Source of the DNA: Neurospora intermedia
Lineage: Eukaryota; Ascomycota; Sordariomycetes; Sordariales; Sordariaceae
NCBI GenBank assembly: GCA_037102815.1
Contig: BTPP01000001.1
Span: 2,567,001 to 2,631,000 of the forward strand
DNA: 64,000 nucleotides
Reading direction: 5' to 3'
This document shows positions 13,275-24,643 of this stretch, piece by piece. Under the pieces are notes generated by a model. That model ran no database searches and was not told the origin of the DNA. It was given only the letters and a program-made list of their open reading frames with translations. Made by a program: the position numbers and the translations under genes. How positions within the stretch are numbered: position 1 is the stretch's first letter; each line of letters opens with the position of its first letter.

Positions 13275-13283
13275 CAAACTCCA
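13275..13283 (+). repeat. Right 9-bp target-site duplication of the MITE
   Basis: CAAACTCCA follows the last base of the right inverted repeat and matches 12744-12752 exactly, in the same orientation. Confidence 0.85.
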
Positions 13284-13990
13284 ATGCCGTCCTCAATGGG
13301 CTAGCCAGCCATGACCCACTAACGCAGCAACGAGGTACGAAGGTACAAGCTCCACAATATGTACGTTCTTTAACACGCAACCCAAGAATCCACGACAAGG
13401 AGCCGCCCTTTTTCCCCTTGCAACCCCGTACACTACATTCAACGGAGTCGTCTCTCACAAGCACTTCGGATTACCATTGCCCGTCAATATCTCCATCCGG
13501 CTTTGCAGTTTGCGTCTACCTCGCCCATCATACCCTGCACTTGAAGCCGAAACCCTTTCTTTCTTTTCTTCAAGGTTATCCAGGCTGAACCATCCCTGCG
13601 CGCACATATGACGCAGGCTACCCAAGCCAAAGTCATGGGTAAGCTTCCGTTGAGCCCCGTCGACGCGGAGTCTTGCACACGACGGGATTCACTTACATGC
13701 CTGAGCGCCCCATCGGCTGTCTTGTTGTTGTTTCCTTTCGGCGCCAATATGGTCAGATTGTCTCTTCAAACTAGGTTTGATCCATCCAACCGCTTCCAAC
13801 TTCCATATCCATCTCGGTTCCTCGGCCGGGGCCCAAGTGTCTTGCATGGTTTTCATACTGTCACTGCGCTCACTTCCTTCTCACTTCATATACCTCGTCT
13901 ATCGTCACTTGGAAAGTTGACCAAGCTTCCTTCAACAAGCAAGACTTTTTCATACACCTTACCTATCTCTCTTCGCAAAACTTCATCAAG
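13284..13990 (+). promoter_or_regulatory. Leader/promoter region of the gene starting at 13991
   Basis: Pyrimidine-rich DNA precedes the start codon, as in many Neurospora leaders. A 128-codon frame (13608-13994) ends one base inside the ATGATG start, with its TGA overlapping the second ATG. If transcription starts upstream of 13608 this would be an overlapping upstream frame. The transcription start cannot be placed from sequence. Confidence 0.35.
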
Positions 13991-15112
13991 ATGATGCCGT
14001 TACTGGTTAACCAAAATAACAACAACTTCAACATGGGTCCATCCTATCAGGCCTCGATGTTCAGCACCAACATGATGGAGACACCTCTTGATAAAGCGTC
14101 ACAACAATACATCGCTGCTCATACACGAAACATGTCGAGGGGTTACGGTGGACAGAGGACGAACGCTTCGATGCGGATAACGAAGCCCAGCAGCGCCAAC
14201 ACCAGCCCCCGCTATTCGTTTTCGCAGTCCAAGAGGAAGACTTTGATCGGTGATGGGTTCCAGAATCTCTATACTCAACCTGCCGCGGCGGCGTATCTCC
14301 CCACACCTGCGGCTGAATTCCCGGTCGAGTTCATGTACGACCCGGAGACGAAGCCAGCGACAACAGCACGACCAGTTAGCTGGCACCCCTCGTCGCAACA
14401 GGTGGCATATTCCCAGCCTTACCCTCAGGAGTCCGCGATGGCGTTTGCTCCCTACCCGTCCTATCAAGACTTTGGCGCTTGCACACAGTTTCAGCAACTG
14501 CCCCCAACCCCAAGCGTGTACTCCGGCTCCAACTCGCCATGCTCGGCGTCCTTCTCCCCGCTCTCACTTCCCTACCCCAGCGTTGATTTTCAGCAATCAC
14601 AGCATCAGTATGCCTCGCCAGGGACTCAGCTCTACCAACCGGCTCCAGAATCACCCCAAAGTATGGCTGGCATGGTCGGCGAACTTCCTTACGCCGATTT
14701 CTCCAAGGCGGAAGGCAATGTCATGGGATGGACTTCCTATGCGCCGTCATCGAGCGGCTTGGACACATACACAGCGCCGCCTACACCGAATAATTTCGAG
14801 CTGCCAGAGCAGTTCACCAACACCAAGGTGGCCTCCGAAGAGCCTGTTTCCTATGAGGCACCGGAAGACGACGAATCTGATGGCGAGATTCTGTACGGCA
14901 TGGGACTGTACGACCCCCCCGAGACCAACGAACCCGCCGACATGGACTTTCACCAGTCTACCGTCTTTTCACTTCTTGGAAACGCCGCAGCCTACGAGAA
15001 GCCCTCCGGCAAGGGTCTGAAGCTCGAGGACGCATGGGAGCCTCCTGCGAGCGACGATGAAGAGGACAATGAAGAGCAGGAAGATGACGAAGAGGAGGAA
15101 GAGGAAGACTAA
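13991..15112 (+). CDS. Conserved fungal hypothetical protein, acidic C-terminus
   Basis: The single exon encodes 373 residues. I do not recognise a named domain. The N-terminal two thirds is low in complexity, rich in Ser, Pro, Gln, Tyr and Asn (for example QQSQHQY, PPTPSVYSGS), and is probably disordered. Near residues 295-350 are the words GEILYGMGLYDPPE and GKGLKLEDAWEPP, which look like a conserved motif I associate with proteins of unknown function in related fungi. The last 25 residues are almost all Asp and Glu. The Met-Met start sits after a pyrimidine-rich leader. The composition would suit a nuclear or regulatory protein, but that is only inference. Confidence 0.8.
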   Translation: MMPLLVNQNNNNFNMGPSYQASMFSTNMMETPLDKASQQYIAAHTRNMSRGYGGQRTNASMRITKPSSANTSPRYSFSQSKRKTLIGDGFQNLYTQPAAAAYLPTPAAEFPVEFMYDPETKPATTARPVSWHPSSQQVAYSQPYPQESAMAFAPYPSYQDFGACTQFQQLPPTPSVYSGSNSPCSASFSPLSLPYPSVDFQQSQHQYASPGTQLYQPAPESPQSMAGMVGELPYADFSKAEGNVMGWTSYAPSSSGLDTYTAPPTPNNFELPEQFTNTKVASEEPVSYEAPEDDESDGEILYGMGLYDPPETNEPADMDFHQSTVFSLLGNAAAYEKPSGKGLKLEDAWEPPASDDEEDNEEQEDDEEEEEED

Positions 15113-16038
15113 GACTCACGAGATTATGACACTTGCATGATGATATATTGAGAAGAAGCATTATACCGGCGACGGTTTGGGATACGCATAGCATTTACGG
15201 GACGGATTCCTAGAAAGGGATATGGGCTGGAAGCCCTATCAAAGATGCATCGACACATCAGGAATGTGTGGCTAGGCGTTTTGGTTTGCGTTTTTTTTCT
15301 TGTTTTGTTAAGGAGACAAAGATACCCACCTCTGCAAATAAATACATGTACATACTTGAACAACATGCAATCTAAATGTTCTTGATTCATACCACCATCT
15401 CTCATTCCTTGGCCGCCGTGCATGCCTGCAAATGTGATGTCTTGCTGAGTGTTCATATTGACTCTCATCGTGAGCTTGTTGGGACGCCCCTGAATCAAGC
15501 CAAGAGTGATGAATAAGCGGCCAGCCGTCAGGGGAAGTGAGTCCGTGAGATATGTTCCGGTCTCTGTTTGTGGTTTTTCCTGATATGCACCACCCATCAG
15601 CTGACAGCTGTCACGAGTGACTGGCGACCAGCTAGACTGTATTACTGTAAGCTCCGGCAGGCAAGCTGGTTTTGCTACCCCGCCAATGAGTGCTTGGCGC
15701 CAATTGGAACGACACCAATGCGCCTTGGGTGCCCCTCGTTTGAGGTCAGGAAAAAAAAAAAAAAAATGGATGAAAGCGACTGACCAGAAGCCGTTATCGG
15801 CCGGAGCTCCACCAATTGCATCTCCAACCGCGAGCGATGAAGTGCGAGTCAAGTCTGGATATCGGTTGTTAGCGGACAAGGACGGCAATAACACCATCGA
15901 TGTCACCTATTGCCGGCTTGAGAGCATGCAGTGTGGGGGATCTAATTCTGATTCTTTCTCTTCTCCGGATTTAACCTGACAAACACCAAAACACTGCGTC
16001 TGAATCACCTCAGCTTGCAGATATCACAAGTCGCAAAG
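15113..16038. other. Intergenic region between the 373-residue gene and LYS9
   Basis: It should hold the 3' end of the upstream gene and the LYS9 promoter. A 260-codon antisense frame (15124-15906) is present but has no recognisable content. A run of 16 A lies at 15751-15766. Confidence 0.5.
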
Positions 16039-17650
16039 ATGGCTTCCCAACAGTAATGCCATCCCCCTTGCCCCCCCTACATACATCTCCCCCGCCATCC
16101 TGCCCTCACCTCGGGCTACCGCAAGAGCTGGGGATGCTGACCTCAAGTCTCATGTTTTCAGCAAGGTTCTCATGCTTGGCGCTGGCTTCGTCACCCGCCC
16201 TACTCTCGATGTCCTCAGCGAAGCTGGCATTCCCGTCACCGTCGGTACGTCAACAGTCGATAATCACACTGCACCTCTTGTTCGACAGTCCGAAACGAAA
16301 ACATGGGCATTTAGGCTGACATTTGCGCTTGTGTGCGACAGCCTGCCGTACTCTTGCCTCTGCTCAGAAGCTCTCTGAGGGTGTCAAGAACGCCACCCCC
16401 ATCTCCCTCGATGTCACCAACGATGAGGCTCTCGATGCTGAGGTCGCCAAGCATGACCTTGTCATCAGCTTGATCCCTTATACCTTCCATGCCACCGTCA
16501 TCAAGTCGGCTATTCGCCAGAAGAAGCACGTCGTTACCACTAGCTACGTCTCTCCCGCTATGATGGAGCTCGATGCTGAGGCCAAGGCCGCCGGCATTAC
16601 CGTCATGAACGAGATTGGTGTAAGTCCATGACATATCAGATGTTTCGAAGCTTTCAATCTTACTAAGTCGCTCGGCAGCTTGATCCCGGTATCGACCACT
16701 TGTACGCCATCAAGACTATCGATGAGGTCCACCAGGCCGGCGGCAAGATTCTCTCCTTCCTGTCCTACTGCGGTGGTCTCCCCGCCCCCGAGGACTCCGA
16801 CAACCCGCTCGGTTACAAGTTCTCCTGGTCTTCTCGCGGTGTCTTGCTCGCTCTCCGCAACGCGGGCAAGTGGTGGCAGGATGGCAAGATCGTCGAGGTT
16901 GAGGGCAAGGACCTCATGAAGATGGCCAAGCCCTACTTCATCTACCCCGGCTACGCTTTCGTCGCCTACCCTAACCGCGACTCTACCATTTACAAGGAGC
17001 GCTACAACATCCCCGAGGCTCAGACCGTCATCCGTGGCACTCTCCGTTACCAGGGCTTCCCTCAGTTCATCAAGACTCTTGTCGACATCGGTTTCCTTGA
17101 CGACACTGCGCGCGAGAGCCTGAGCAAGCAGACCCCCTGGAAGGAGGCCACCAAGGAGATCGTCGGTGCTGCTTCTTCCAGCCAGGCCGACCTCGAGGCC
17201 GCCATCCTCTCCAAGGCCACCTTCGAGTCCGCCGAGGACCAGAAGCGTATCCTCAGCGGGCTCCGCTGGATCGGTCTCTTCTCTGATGAGACCATCACCC
17301 CCCGCGGCAACCCTCTCGACACCCTCTGCGCCACTCTTGAGCAGAAGATGCAGTTCGAGGAGGGTGAGCGCGACTTGGTCATGCTCCAGCACAAGTTCGA
17401 GATTGAGCACGCCGATGGCTCCCGCGAGACCCGCACCTCGACCCTCGTCGAGTACGGTGACCCCAAGGGCTACTCTGCCATGGCTAAGACCGTCGGTGTT
17501 CCTTGCGCCGTCGCTGTTAAGCAGGTCCTGAGCGGCCAGATCTCTGGCAAGGGTGTTCTTGCTCCTATGAGCACCGACATCACCGAGCCCTTGATGAAGG
17601 AGCTCCACGAGAAGTACGGTATTACCATGATCGAGAAGACCATCTCCTAA
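16039..17650 (+). CDS. LYS9: Saccharopine dehydrogenase (NADP+, L-glutamate-forming)
   Basis: This enzyme condenses aminoadipate semialdehyde with glutamate to saccharopine, the penultimate step of the fungal aminoadipate route to lysine. Proposed exons are 16039-16052, 16162-16244, 16342-16619 and 16679-17650. All junctions are GT..AG and the frame closes to 448 residues, close to the roughly 450 of the known fungal enzyme. The first exon holds only 14 coding bases. The Rossmann dinucleotide-binding turn is at residues 9-15 (MLGAGFV). Downstream blocks typical of the family include SLIPYTFHATVIKSAI, NEIGLDPGIDH and SYCGGLPAPE. No targeting signal is seen, which fits a cytosolic enzyme. Codon use is strongly biased to C-ending codons, as in highly expressed Neurospora genes. 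Confidence 0.95.
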
Positions 17651-18569
17651 GTTCAATGCGAAATTCTTGATTGACTGGAAGATGATGAAGAGGAGAAGAG
17701 TACTCTTTGACTAGGACGCCGGGTTTGAAATACCATGAGCGAAGCAACTGGACGCAAAGGGGGTGTTCATCCCCGATCGGACATGGAGTAGATCGATGGC
17801 TGTGCAATGGCGGTGCTTCAGCGAAATACAAAGGATACCAAATAGACCCGGGGTTGAAAAAAAGGAGGAAAGGGAAAGGAACTCGCCCGGAAACGTACAG
17901 ATGACTCATGAAGGTGGCATGTCCAACTCCCAAGTTCATGGGGAGGCATGCCATCGTACCGCAGTGGGCTTTGAGGGCATGTAGGCATGGATTTAGGTAG
18001 TTGTACGAATCGACACTGCATGTTGAAGCCCCTATGAAATTCCGTTCCGCAATGCGAATTATTTGTTCGAATGACACTGAAACCGTTTGAATAAGCTTGA
18101 TAAGGTTGTGATACCCATCATGGCTGTCTCTTGAAGTGATTTGAGAAATATGGCGGTCCTGAGGCCTCAGGTAGAGTTGTAGAGTTCAAAGCGTGATCCA
18201 AGAAAACGGTGCAATTGAAAAAGGTTTGGGGGGTCCGTGTCCGACACAAAAACAAGCATTTTTCCACCACCAGCGCGGAAACCAAAACAACCGATCAAGA
18301 TATGATAAGGAGAGAGAAATGTTCATACAACTGATTCGCACCGGCTTCCAATTTCATTGTGGTGTTTATGGATGAGCTTCATTTTTGTCATATCATATGA
18401 GGAAATTCTACTACGACGCGATTCCGCCGACTTAAATTTCATCCTGACTGCAAAACTCGAGACTCAGTGAACCAAACCACAAACCGGACAGGATCCTTTG
18501 AATGAGACGACGGCACACCACCACCACCACCACAACCACTACCGAATTTTCAAGAGAACAAAACAGGAA
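17651..18569. other. Intergenic region, LYS9 3' end and LAS1 promoter
   Basis: No gene is recognised. A short CAC/CCA trinucleotide repeat lies near 18514-18540, just upstream of the LAS1 start, and would encode His if an upstream in-frame ATG at 18498 were used. Confidence 0.5.
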
Positions 18570-19621
18570 ATGGTCCAATATATCTTCACACCCTGGCGCG
18601 ACCGCCGCGAACTCCTCGCCGTTCGCCGGCAATTTTACCCGCACCAGTACGAAAGCCAGGCAGCATCACAACCCCAACAACTGTCGCAAAGAGGAGGAGT
18701 AGGAGCAGGAGCAGGAGCCAAACGAGGACGTGCAGCACAAAATACTACCCAGCGCACCACTCGAAAACGGGCAAGAACCGATGACGCTGCCATTTCCTCC
18801 GAGACGGAGAAGGAGGATAACATTGACCGACAAGACCGACATGGAGGAGACCAACGCCGCCTAGCCGTCGCCCGCGTCTCCATGTGGATGCAGCGCGGCA
18901 ACTGTCCGCACATGGTCGAGTCGACTGCCCTACTCATGGCCGCGATTCTTAGTGACGAAGAGCAAACCGGCATCGCTGGCATCGCTGGCACCTCAAGCAC
19001 TGCTGGTTCCTACTACGGGACTTTGGGGGGCACGGGCATAGCTAAAAGGGAAATGAATGTGGTAGGTGGGTTCAGTGGCAGCGGGATCGGGGTTATGAGT
19101 TCGAGCTATGCGGTTAGGGCGGCTTATTCTGCTGCTTTTAGTCGGTAAGGGTTCTCTCCTCGCTATTCCCTCATATGGCCTCTTCCTTCACCTATCAACA
19201 ATTATGCTAATGAATGGCAATATTTGAAACCCCCAAAAGCTTCGTAACAGGCCTCCTAGACTCCCACCAAGATAAACAGCGCAAGATGTCCATGTACGGC
19301 GTCGCCAAGAGCGTTGGATTACCGGCGACTTTTGTCGAACTCAGACATCAGGCTACGCATGAGCAGCTGCCGAGTTTGACGAGGTTGAGGACCGCGGCGA
19401 AGAAGGGGCTGGAGTGGATTTGGGATTATTACTGGAAGCATTTGCCGGAGGTTGAGGATGAGACGAAGGAGCAGGGGGGTGGGGATGATGTTATTATGTT
19501 GGATGAAGGTGACGAGCAGGATGAGAAGGATGAGGGTGGTAAGGATGATGAGGACGATGAGGGACCGGCGTGGCGGTTGTATGAGGAGGGGTGGGTGCCT
19601 AAGCCTATCGGTGTTGTTTAG
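18570..19621 (+). CDS. LAS1: LAS1-like HEPN ribonuclease of ribosome assembly
   Basis: Las1 works with the kinase Grc3 and cuts the ITS2 spacer of pre-rRNA during large-subunit maturation in the nucleolus. Exons are 18570-19144 and 19240-19621, giving 318 residues. I chose the ATG at 18570 because [20 protein letters not shown] is the usual fungal N-terminus; the ATG at 18498 would add a His-rich stretch. The family block with RVSMWMQRG and CPHMVEST follows, after a low-complexity insert of about 75 residues. The intron splits the word [13 protein letters not shown]. The HEPN catalytic motif RHxxTH is at residues 227-232. An acidic stretch precedes the closing [11 protein letters not shown], also typical. 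The protein is shorter than the yeast one (about 500), mainly in the C-terminal part. Confidence 0.92.
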
Positions 19622-20082
19622 GGGTTGATGATGGTTGTTAGAGGGATATCACGATGTTCTCATCCGTTGGCGTCTTCAATCGCGATGTCTTGGTGATATT
19701 CAGCAGTTTGCATACAGTTGTCCATATACTCGTGCGAGTTGCTACCACATCTGGACATGTCGTCTGACATGGGCAGTTTTCCCTCCTCGAAGCGGAGTAT
19801 AGCGTCTTGTCTCCGCGTGCATTTTGCCGAGCGAACTTATCCAGTGATAACGTCATACAGGCACTAACGCACTTCAACTCTCCCTAAACCGCATCTAAGC
19901 ATTTCGCAAAAGCTACATTTGAGACTGCAATTGTTTATCAGCAAAGGTGGAGGTGAACGGAACGGTGCGTTAGTAAGCCGTCGGTTGTCTCCAACATTGA
20001 CAAATGCAAGAGTGAGCTAACACTGAGCTCTGGGAGCTTCACTGCGGGGTCCAGACCATCACCGAATAACAACATTGCATCT
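19622..20082. other. Intergenic region between LAS1 and glyoxalase II
   Basis: No gene is recognised; it should hold the LAS1 3' end and the glyoxalase II promoter. Confidence 0.5.
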
Positions 20083-21540
20083 ATGAACGCCTTCATCGCC
20101 AGAACATCTCTAGCTCCACGACACGTCTATAGACAGGTGAGAAGACTTTCCCAATCCTTTTGATCGATGAACCCAGAGTGCTGACTTCTACGAAACTCCA
20201 GTTCGCTGCCACACATCGCAAAATGCATATCAAGTCGATTCCTATGTGTAAGTTTTCTTCCATCGAGCCTCATCAAGCTCATCGGTTCTCTTTAGACGTC
20301 CCTGTCGTCCTGAAGCTCGAAATCCTCGAAACGTCTCCTGCTAATGAAATGAGCAGGGACGGGTAGTAGTGACAACTATGCCTACCTCGTTGTCGACGAC
20401 AAGTCCAAGGACGCCGTCATCATCGATCCCGCGCATCCTGAGGAGTGAGTCCTACACCAGCGAGCTTCAAAGACCCGAATATGCGTCTTTCAGATTTCGG
20501 GGTGGGCAGATATGCTGACAGGAAGTTCCGGTTCGACGGACATAAAGGGTCGCTCCCGTCTTGAAGAAGGCCATCGATGATGGATCCATCAAGCTCACAG
20601 CCATCGTGAACACCCACCAGTGAGTAGTTACCTTCCTTCGTCGATCTCAGCATGATACATAGCTGACACTACTTTCAGCCATTGGGACCATGCCGGCGGA
20701 AACACCAAGCTTGTAGGCTCCCTCTTCCATTCCCTTCCTCACTATCCTCAAAGCAAATGTTCACTCACATGTATACAGCGCACTGCTCTCGGCCTCCCCA
20801 ACCTCGAAATCATCGGCGGTAAGGACTGCGAGAAGGTCAACAAGGTTCCGGCCCACGGCCAAGGTTTCAACATTGGCAACATCGCCGTCAAGGCTCTGCA
20901 TACGCCTTGCCACACGCAGGATAGCATTTGCTGGTTTATGCAGGATGGGGACGACAAGGTCGTCTTTACTGGTGATACGCTTTTCCACGGAGGTATGTTT
21001 TTTTGATGCTGGTCTATTATTGTTGATATCGGTTGGGCTTGGAATTCTGACACGGCCGTTGTAGGCTGCGGTCGCTTCTTCGAAGGAAATGGAGCGGAGA
21101 TGCACAAGGCTTTGAACGAGACGCTTGCTTCTTTGCCGGATGAGACTCGTGTTTTCGTAAGTCCAGCAGAGTCCCCTACCTCAATGTTTGGATAACACAG
21201 TATCTGACTTATATCCAAATGAAGCCCGGTCACGAATATACCAAGTCCAACGCCAAGTTCTGCATGTCGGTATTGCAAAGCGAGGCCGTCAAGGCTCTCC
21301 AAGCTTTTGCGGAGAAGCACCGGGAGACGCAGGGCAAGTTCACCATTGGTGACGAGAAGAAGCACAATGTATTCATGAGGCCTCATGTAAGTCACAGTCT
21401 TTCACGGCGAACTGCCATGACGGAAGGTTGCAGCTGACCTAGTCGTTTGATAGGACCCTGAGATCCAGAAGGCAACGGGCGAGACAGACCCGGTGGCTAT
21501 CATGACGAAGTTGAGGGAGATGAAAAACAACTTCAAGTGA
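20083..21540 (+). CDS. GLO2: Glyoxalase II (hydroxyacylglutathione hydrolase)
   Basis: It hydrolyses S-D-lactoylglutathione to D-lactate and glutathione, finishing methylglyoxal detoxification. Nine exons give a frame of 282 residues: 20083-20136, 20202-20247, 20357-20444, 20548-20619, 20679-20712, 20779-20992, 21065-21156, 21225-21386, 21454-21540. The metallo-beta-lactamase-fold motif THHHWDH is at residues 85-91 and is split by an intron. Later metal ligands appear in HTPCHTQDS, FTGDTLF and PGHEYT. The first 25 residues are free of acidic residues and rich in Arg, Ser and Ala, like a mitochondrial presequence. An internal ATG in exon 2 starts MHIKSIPM, the usual cytosolic start. The gene may therefore make both forms. 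Confidence 0.95.
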
Positions 21541-22729
21541 GCGTTAGGTCAGGCAAATCATGAGAAATGATAGCAGATCCAAGACTGTCTTTCCTCTTCG
21601 TCTTTCATCCGTGAAAGCCTGTGGCGATCAACCCCAGATGGAATCTGCACGAGGCACATGATCAAGTAACAATTGCAGAGGAGCCATCAAATGGGTTAAA
21701 ATGGCAAGAGGTCACTCAAGCCGCAAGCATGCTCGTCCTACAGCACCGAGCACGCCAACCAATTCTACAGTTTGCACAACATTGAATTGTCACAATAGGA
21801 TATGTATCCGCAAGCACATACCATCAAGACCCGAGACGGACAGACAAGATGATTCATGACTTGACGGAGGGTGGCCATTTGAAGGAATGAACCAGCCGTA
21901 CATTTATTCTTGCTTCATTGTCCACACTTGCGCGCCCTGGGGTTATTTTGAAGGCGACAAGCTCTAGCATAATGATGAAGCTGGGTATTTGGGGCAGTGG
22001 GTTTTTTTGTGTGTTGTAAAAAGGGGGTATGTGAAGAGATTGAGAAGAAAATGGGATGGGTTGGGTATTATCAAAAAGCTTCATCGCTCTCTTTTTCTCT
22101 TTCTCTGTATGAAGAAAGGCAAGAGTAGGCAACCGAAGGGGCCGACTTGACTTGGCCCGCGTACTCTTCTTTTTTCTTTCAACAGACAGCGAGAGGGAGC
22201 GATTCCGCTTTCAGTGTGATATCATCTTGGAAACAGCATCCGAGCCGTTCATTGAAAGATTTGGTGACAATGGATGTGGTGGTGTTGCTGTCGCTTTTTT
22301 GTTTGATGAAACGGATGTTTCGGGGAGAAAGCAAAAAATCCGATGAGTTTTTGGCAGACTTTTATCATGGCGATTTCCGGTGGATACGCCCTTTTTCAGG
22401 TGGAAGTGAGAATTCCAAGTGGGGACACGTTCTTTGAGCGGTGCTGTGGTGTCCCGCGTGCACGTGACCAGGCGTCTTCGACACTGCAAACGGCATCCAC
22501 CCCTGCGTGTATTGGCGGCAACTGGATGGCTCCACTTCATCAGATAAGCCCAGTAACTCGCTGCGCGCGCCGCATATGCGCATCATCGTTACCATCGTCA
22601 TCATCGTCGCCGCCGTCGTCGCAAAAATCGTACGAAGTCAATTGTGATTGAGTCGCCTGCTGTCGCCCGGTTACATTACACCTCATACGCCAGTTGACTG
22701 AGCGAAGTAAACATAAAACACGAAACAAA
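21541..22729. other. Intergenic region upstream of the EF-hand gene
   Basis: No gene is recognised. The stretch holds the glyoxalase II 3' region and several A- or T-rich runs. Confidence 0.5.
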
Positions 22730-23607
22730 ATGGTAAACCACCGCACCCATACCAACTTTTTCTCTCCCTTACGTAGTGTAATAGCAAGCACGCTGACCTC
22801 GTCCCAACTTGCGATACATAAGCCTCCTTCAAAGCGCAAAGCGACGACAGCCTCTTCATCCAAAGTCGGCGGACCGCGCCAATCGAAATTAGCCAAAGAG
22901 AACAACATCACCGCCCAAGAAGAAGCCGAGATCAAAGAAGCATTCAGTCTCTTCGCCGAGCCAATGGATGGCGAGAAGGAAGGGGTGATTCCAATAGGGG
23001 ATGTCAGACGGGCAATGATGTACGTATACACTTTCACTTTTCCCTCTCCTCTTCTTTTTTTTTTCCTCGTTGATTCCTCTCAGCCGAATTGGACTAGAAT
23101 AACAAACTCTCCCAAAAAAACAACAACAGCGCCCTAGGCATCCCCCCCAAATCTAATTCCGAACTCCGCGAATTCACTTCCATCCTCGATCCAGAAGACG
23201 AAGGTTTTGCCACGTACCCTTCCTTCCTCGCCATCTGCGCCATCAAGCTTTCGTCACGGGACCGCACAAGCGAAGCGCATATGCGCGAGGTGGACGAAGC
23301 GTTTGCTTTGTTTGTTGGTCGCTCGGCACAAGAGATTGCACGGCTACATGACGACCACAACAACGACGACGATGATGATGATTACGGACAATATGAGGAG
23401 GAAGAAGAGGTAGACGGAAAAGAAAAAGAAGAGCCGGTGATAACCCTAGCCCACCTTAAAAGGGTTGCAGCCGTGTTGAAGGAGAATGTCAGTGAGGAGT
23501 TGTTGAGGGATATGATACTGGAGGCGAACGGTGGCGCGGGAGTGGGGAAGGGGGTGAGGAGGGAGGAGTTTGATGGGGTCATGAGGAGGGCGGGGGTTTG
23601 GAGGTGA
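22730..23607 (+). CDS. EF-hand (calmodulin/centrin-like) protein
   Basis: Proposed exons are 22730-22732 (only the ATG), 22823-23019 and 23130-23607, giving 225 residues. The first intron has a GTAAAC donor and a GCTGAC branch site, and removes a poorly coding N-terminal stretch so that the protein starts MPPSKRKATT. A basic N-terminus with RQSKLAKEN leads to the helix ITAQEEAEIKEAFSLF, which is typical of centrin and calmodulin. The four EF-hand regions can be followed (FSLFAEP, LREFTSIL, VDEAFALF, LLRDMILEA), but the loops lack the regular Asp/Asn/Glu ligands, so calcium binding may be weak or absent. An Asp/Glu-rich insert of about 30 residues separates the third region from its loop. It could be a divergent Cdc31 or myosin-light-chain relative. 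Confidence 0.82.
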
Positions 23608-24643
23608 GAAGGGTTGGGAAGGGAGATGGATGAAGGACTTTTCTGGACTGCTTGCTTGGGAACGGGTACGGGAGACGGCCCGGCTGGGTTGGATTAGACT
23701 GGGCTGGGCTAGGCTCGATGATGCTTTTCGCGTATCTTGCGGTGTCCGAGAACGAGAAGACATCGGCGACTGGGAACTAGGGATTGGAGCCGACCAGCAA
23801 CTGCTGCGGCATGACCTAAGTATGCATGCAAATCGCTCTCGCGCCACAGGGCTAGAGCCTTGGACTGGACGTCTGGCAGGATTGGAATGCCATGTTCCAT
23901 TATTTCGAACTGTTCAGGCAACCGCAGCGGCGCAGAAGACTGAACGGGGACACCGTGGTACCTTCAGCACGCCTGCAGTCTCGGCACGGAACCATACGGC
24001 CCAGAGTATTGAAAAGCAGGCTCACAAACCGAGCAAAGGGCAAAACACTCGAGCCGAGTGAGGGGGGCCGGGGACTTCGGGTCGACGGGATATTTTGGAC
24101 TAAGGCCTGTCTTCTTCAAGGAAGACGAAGGTTGATGTTTGAGGGAAGAGGATTGCTGGGAGTCAGTGGGAAGCAAGAGCACAAGACCGCGTCAAGGGGG
24201 TAAAGCACGAGAACCTCTTGGCACGTGAGACGCGCACGAAATTATGAAACAGATGGCCAACCCCTCGCGCAGTTGTAAATACTGAGCAGTATAATGCAAG
24301 CTATGACAAAATTGCCATACGTTCTCATCATTCATGATACGTTTCTAACTCAAATAAGTGGTACATATGGTACAGCTTCCCTCGGTGTGCCAGCAAACTG
24401 GAGAAGGATATAAACAAATGAAACAAAAGAAGAGAACAGAAAGCGAGGAGACAGTGAAGTCTAGGTATATATAGCCCAAATGACAAACCCTATAACGCCA
24501 TGCGAAAAGAAAGAAAGTAAAACCTCCCGGTCTTTGTGCCTGACCATTAGGCATATTGGACACAAGTCGTCTCAGTTATGTCGAGTTTCCATCGTCACAG
24601 ACCCCAATCTCTCTCAGCTTGATTGTGGTGTCGTGTCGGTTCG
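23608..24643. other. Intergenic region between convergent genes
   Basis: It separates the ends of the EF-hand gene and the receptor-like gene. Frames of up to 143 codons (23630-24061) have no recognisable content. Confidence 0.5.

Noticed and set aside
13608-13994. 128-codon frame ending in the start codon of the next gene
   Set aside because: Could be an overlapping upstream frame, but its content is unremarkable and the transcript start is unknown.
15124-15906. 260-codon minus-strand frame downstream of the 373-residue gene
   Set aside because: It has no recognisable domain, contains a Phe run from an A16 tract, and lies in what should be untranslated DNA; probably chance.
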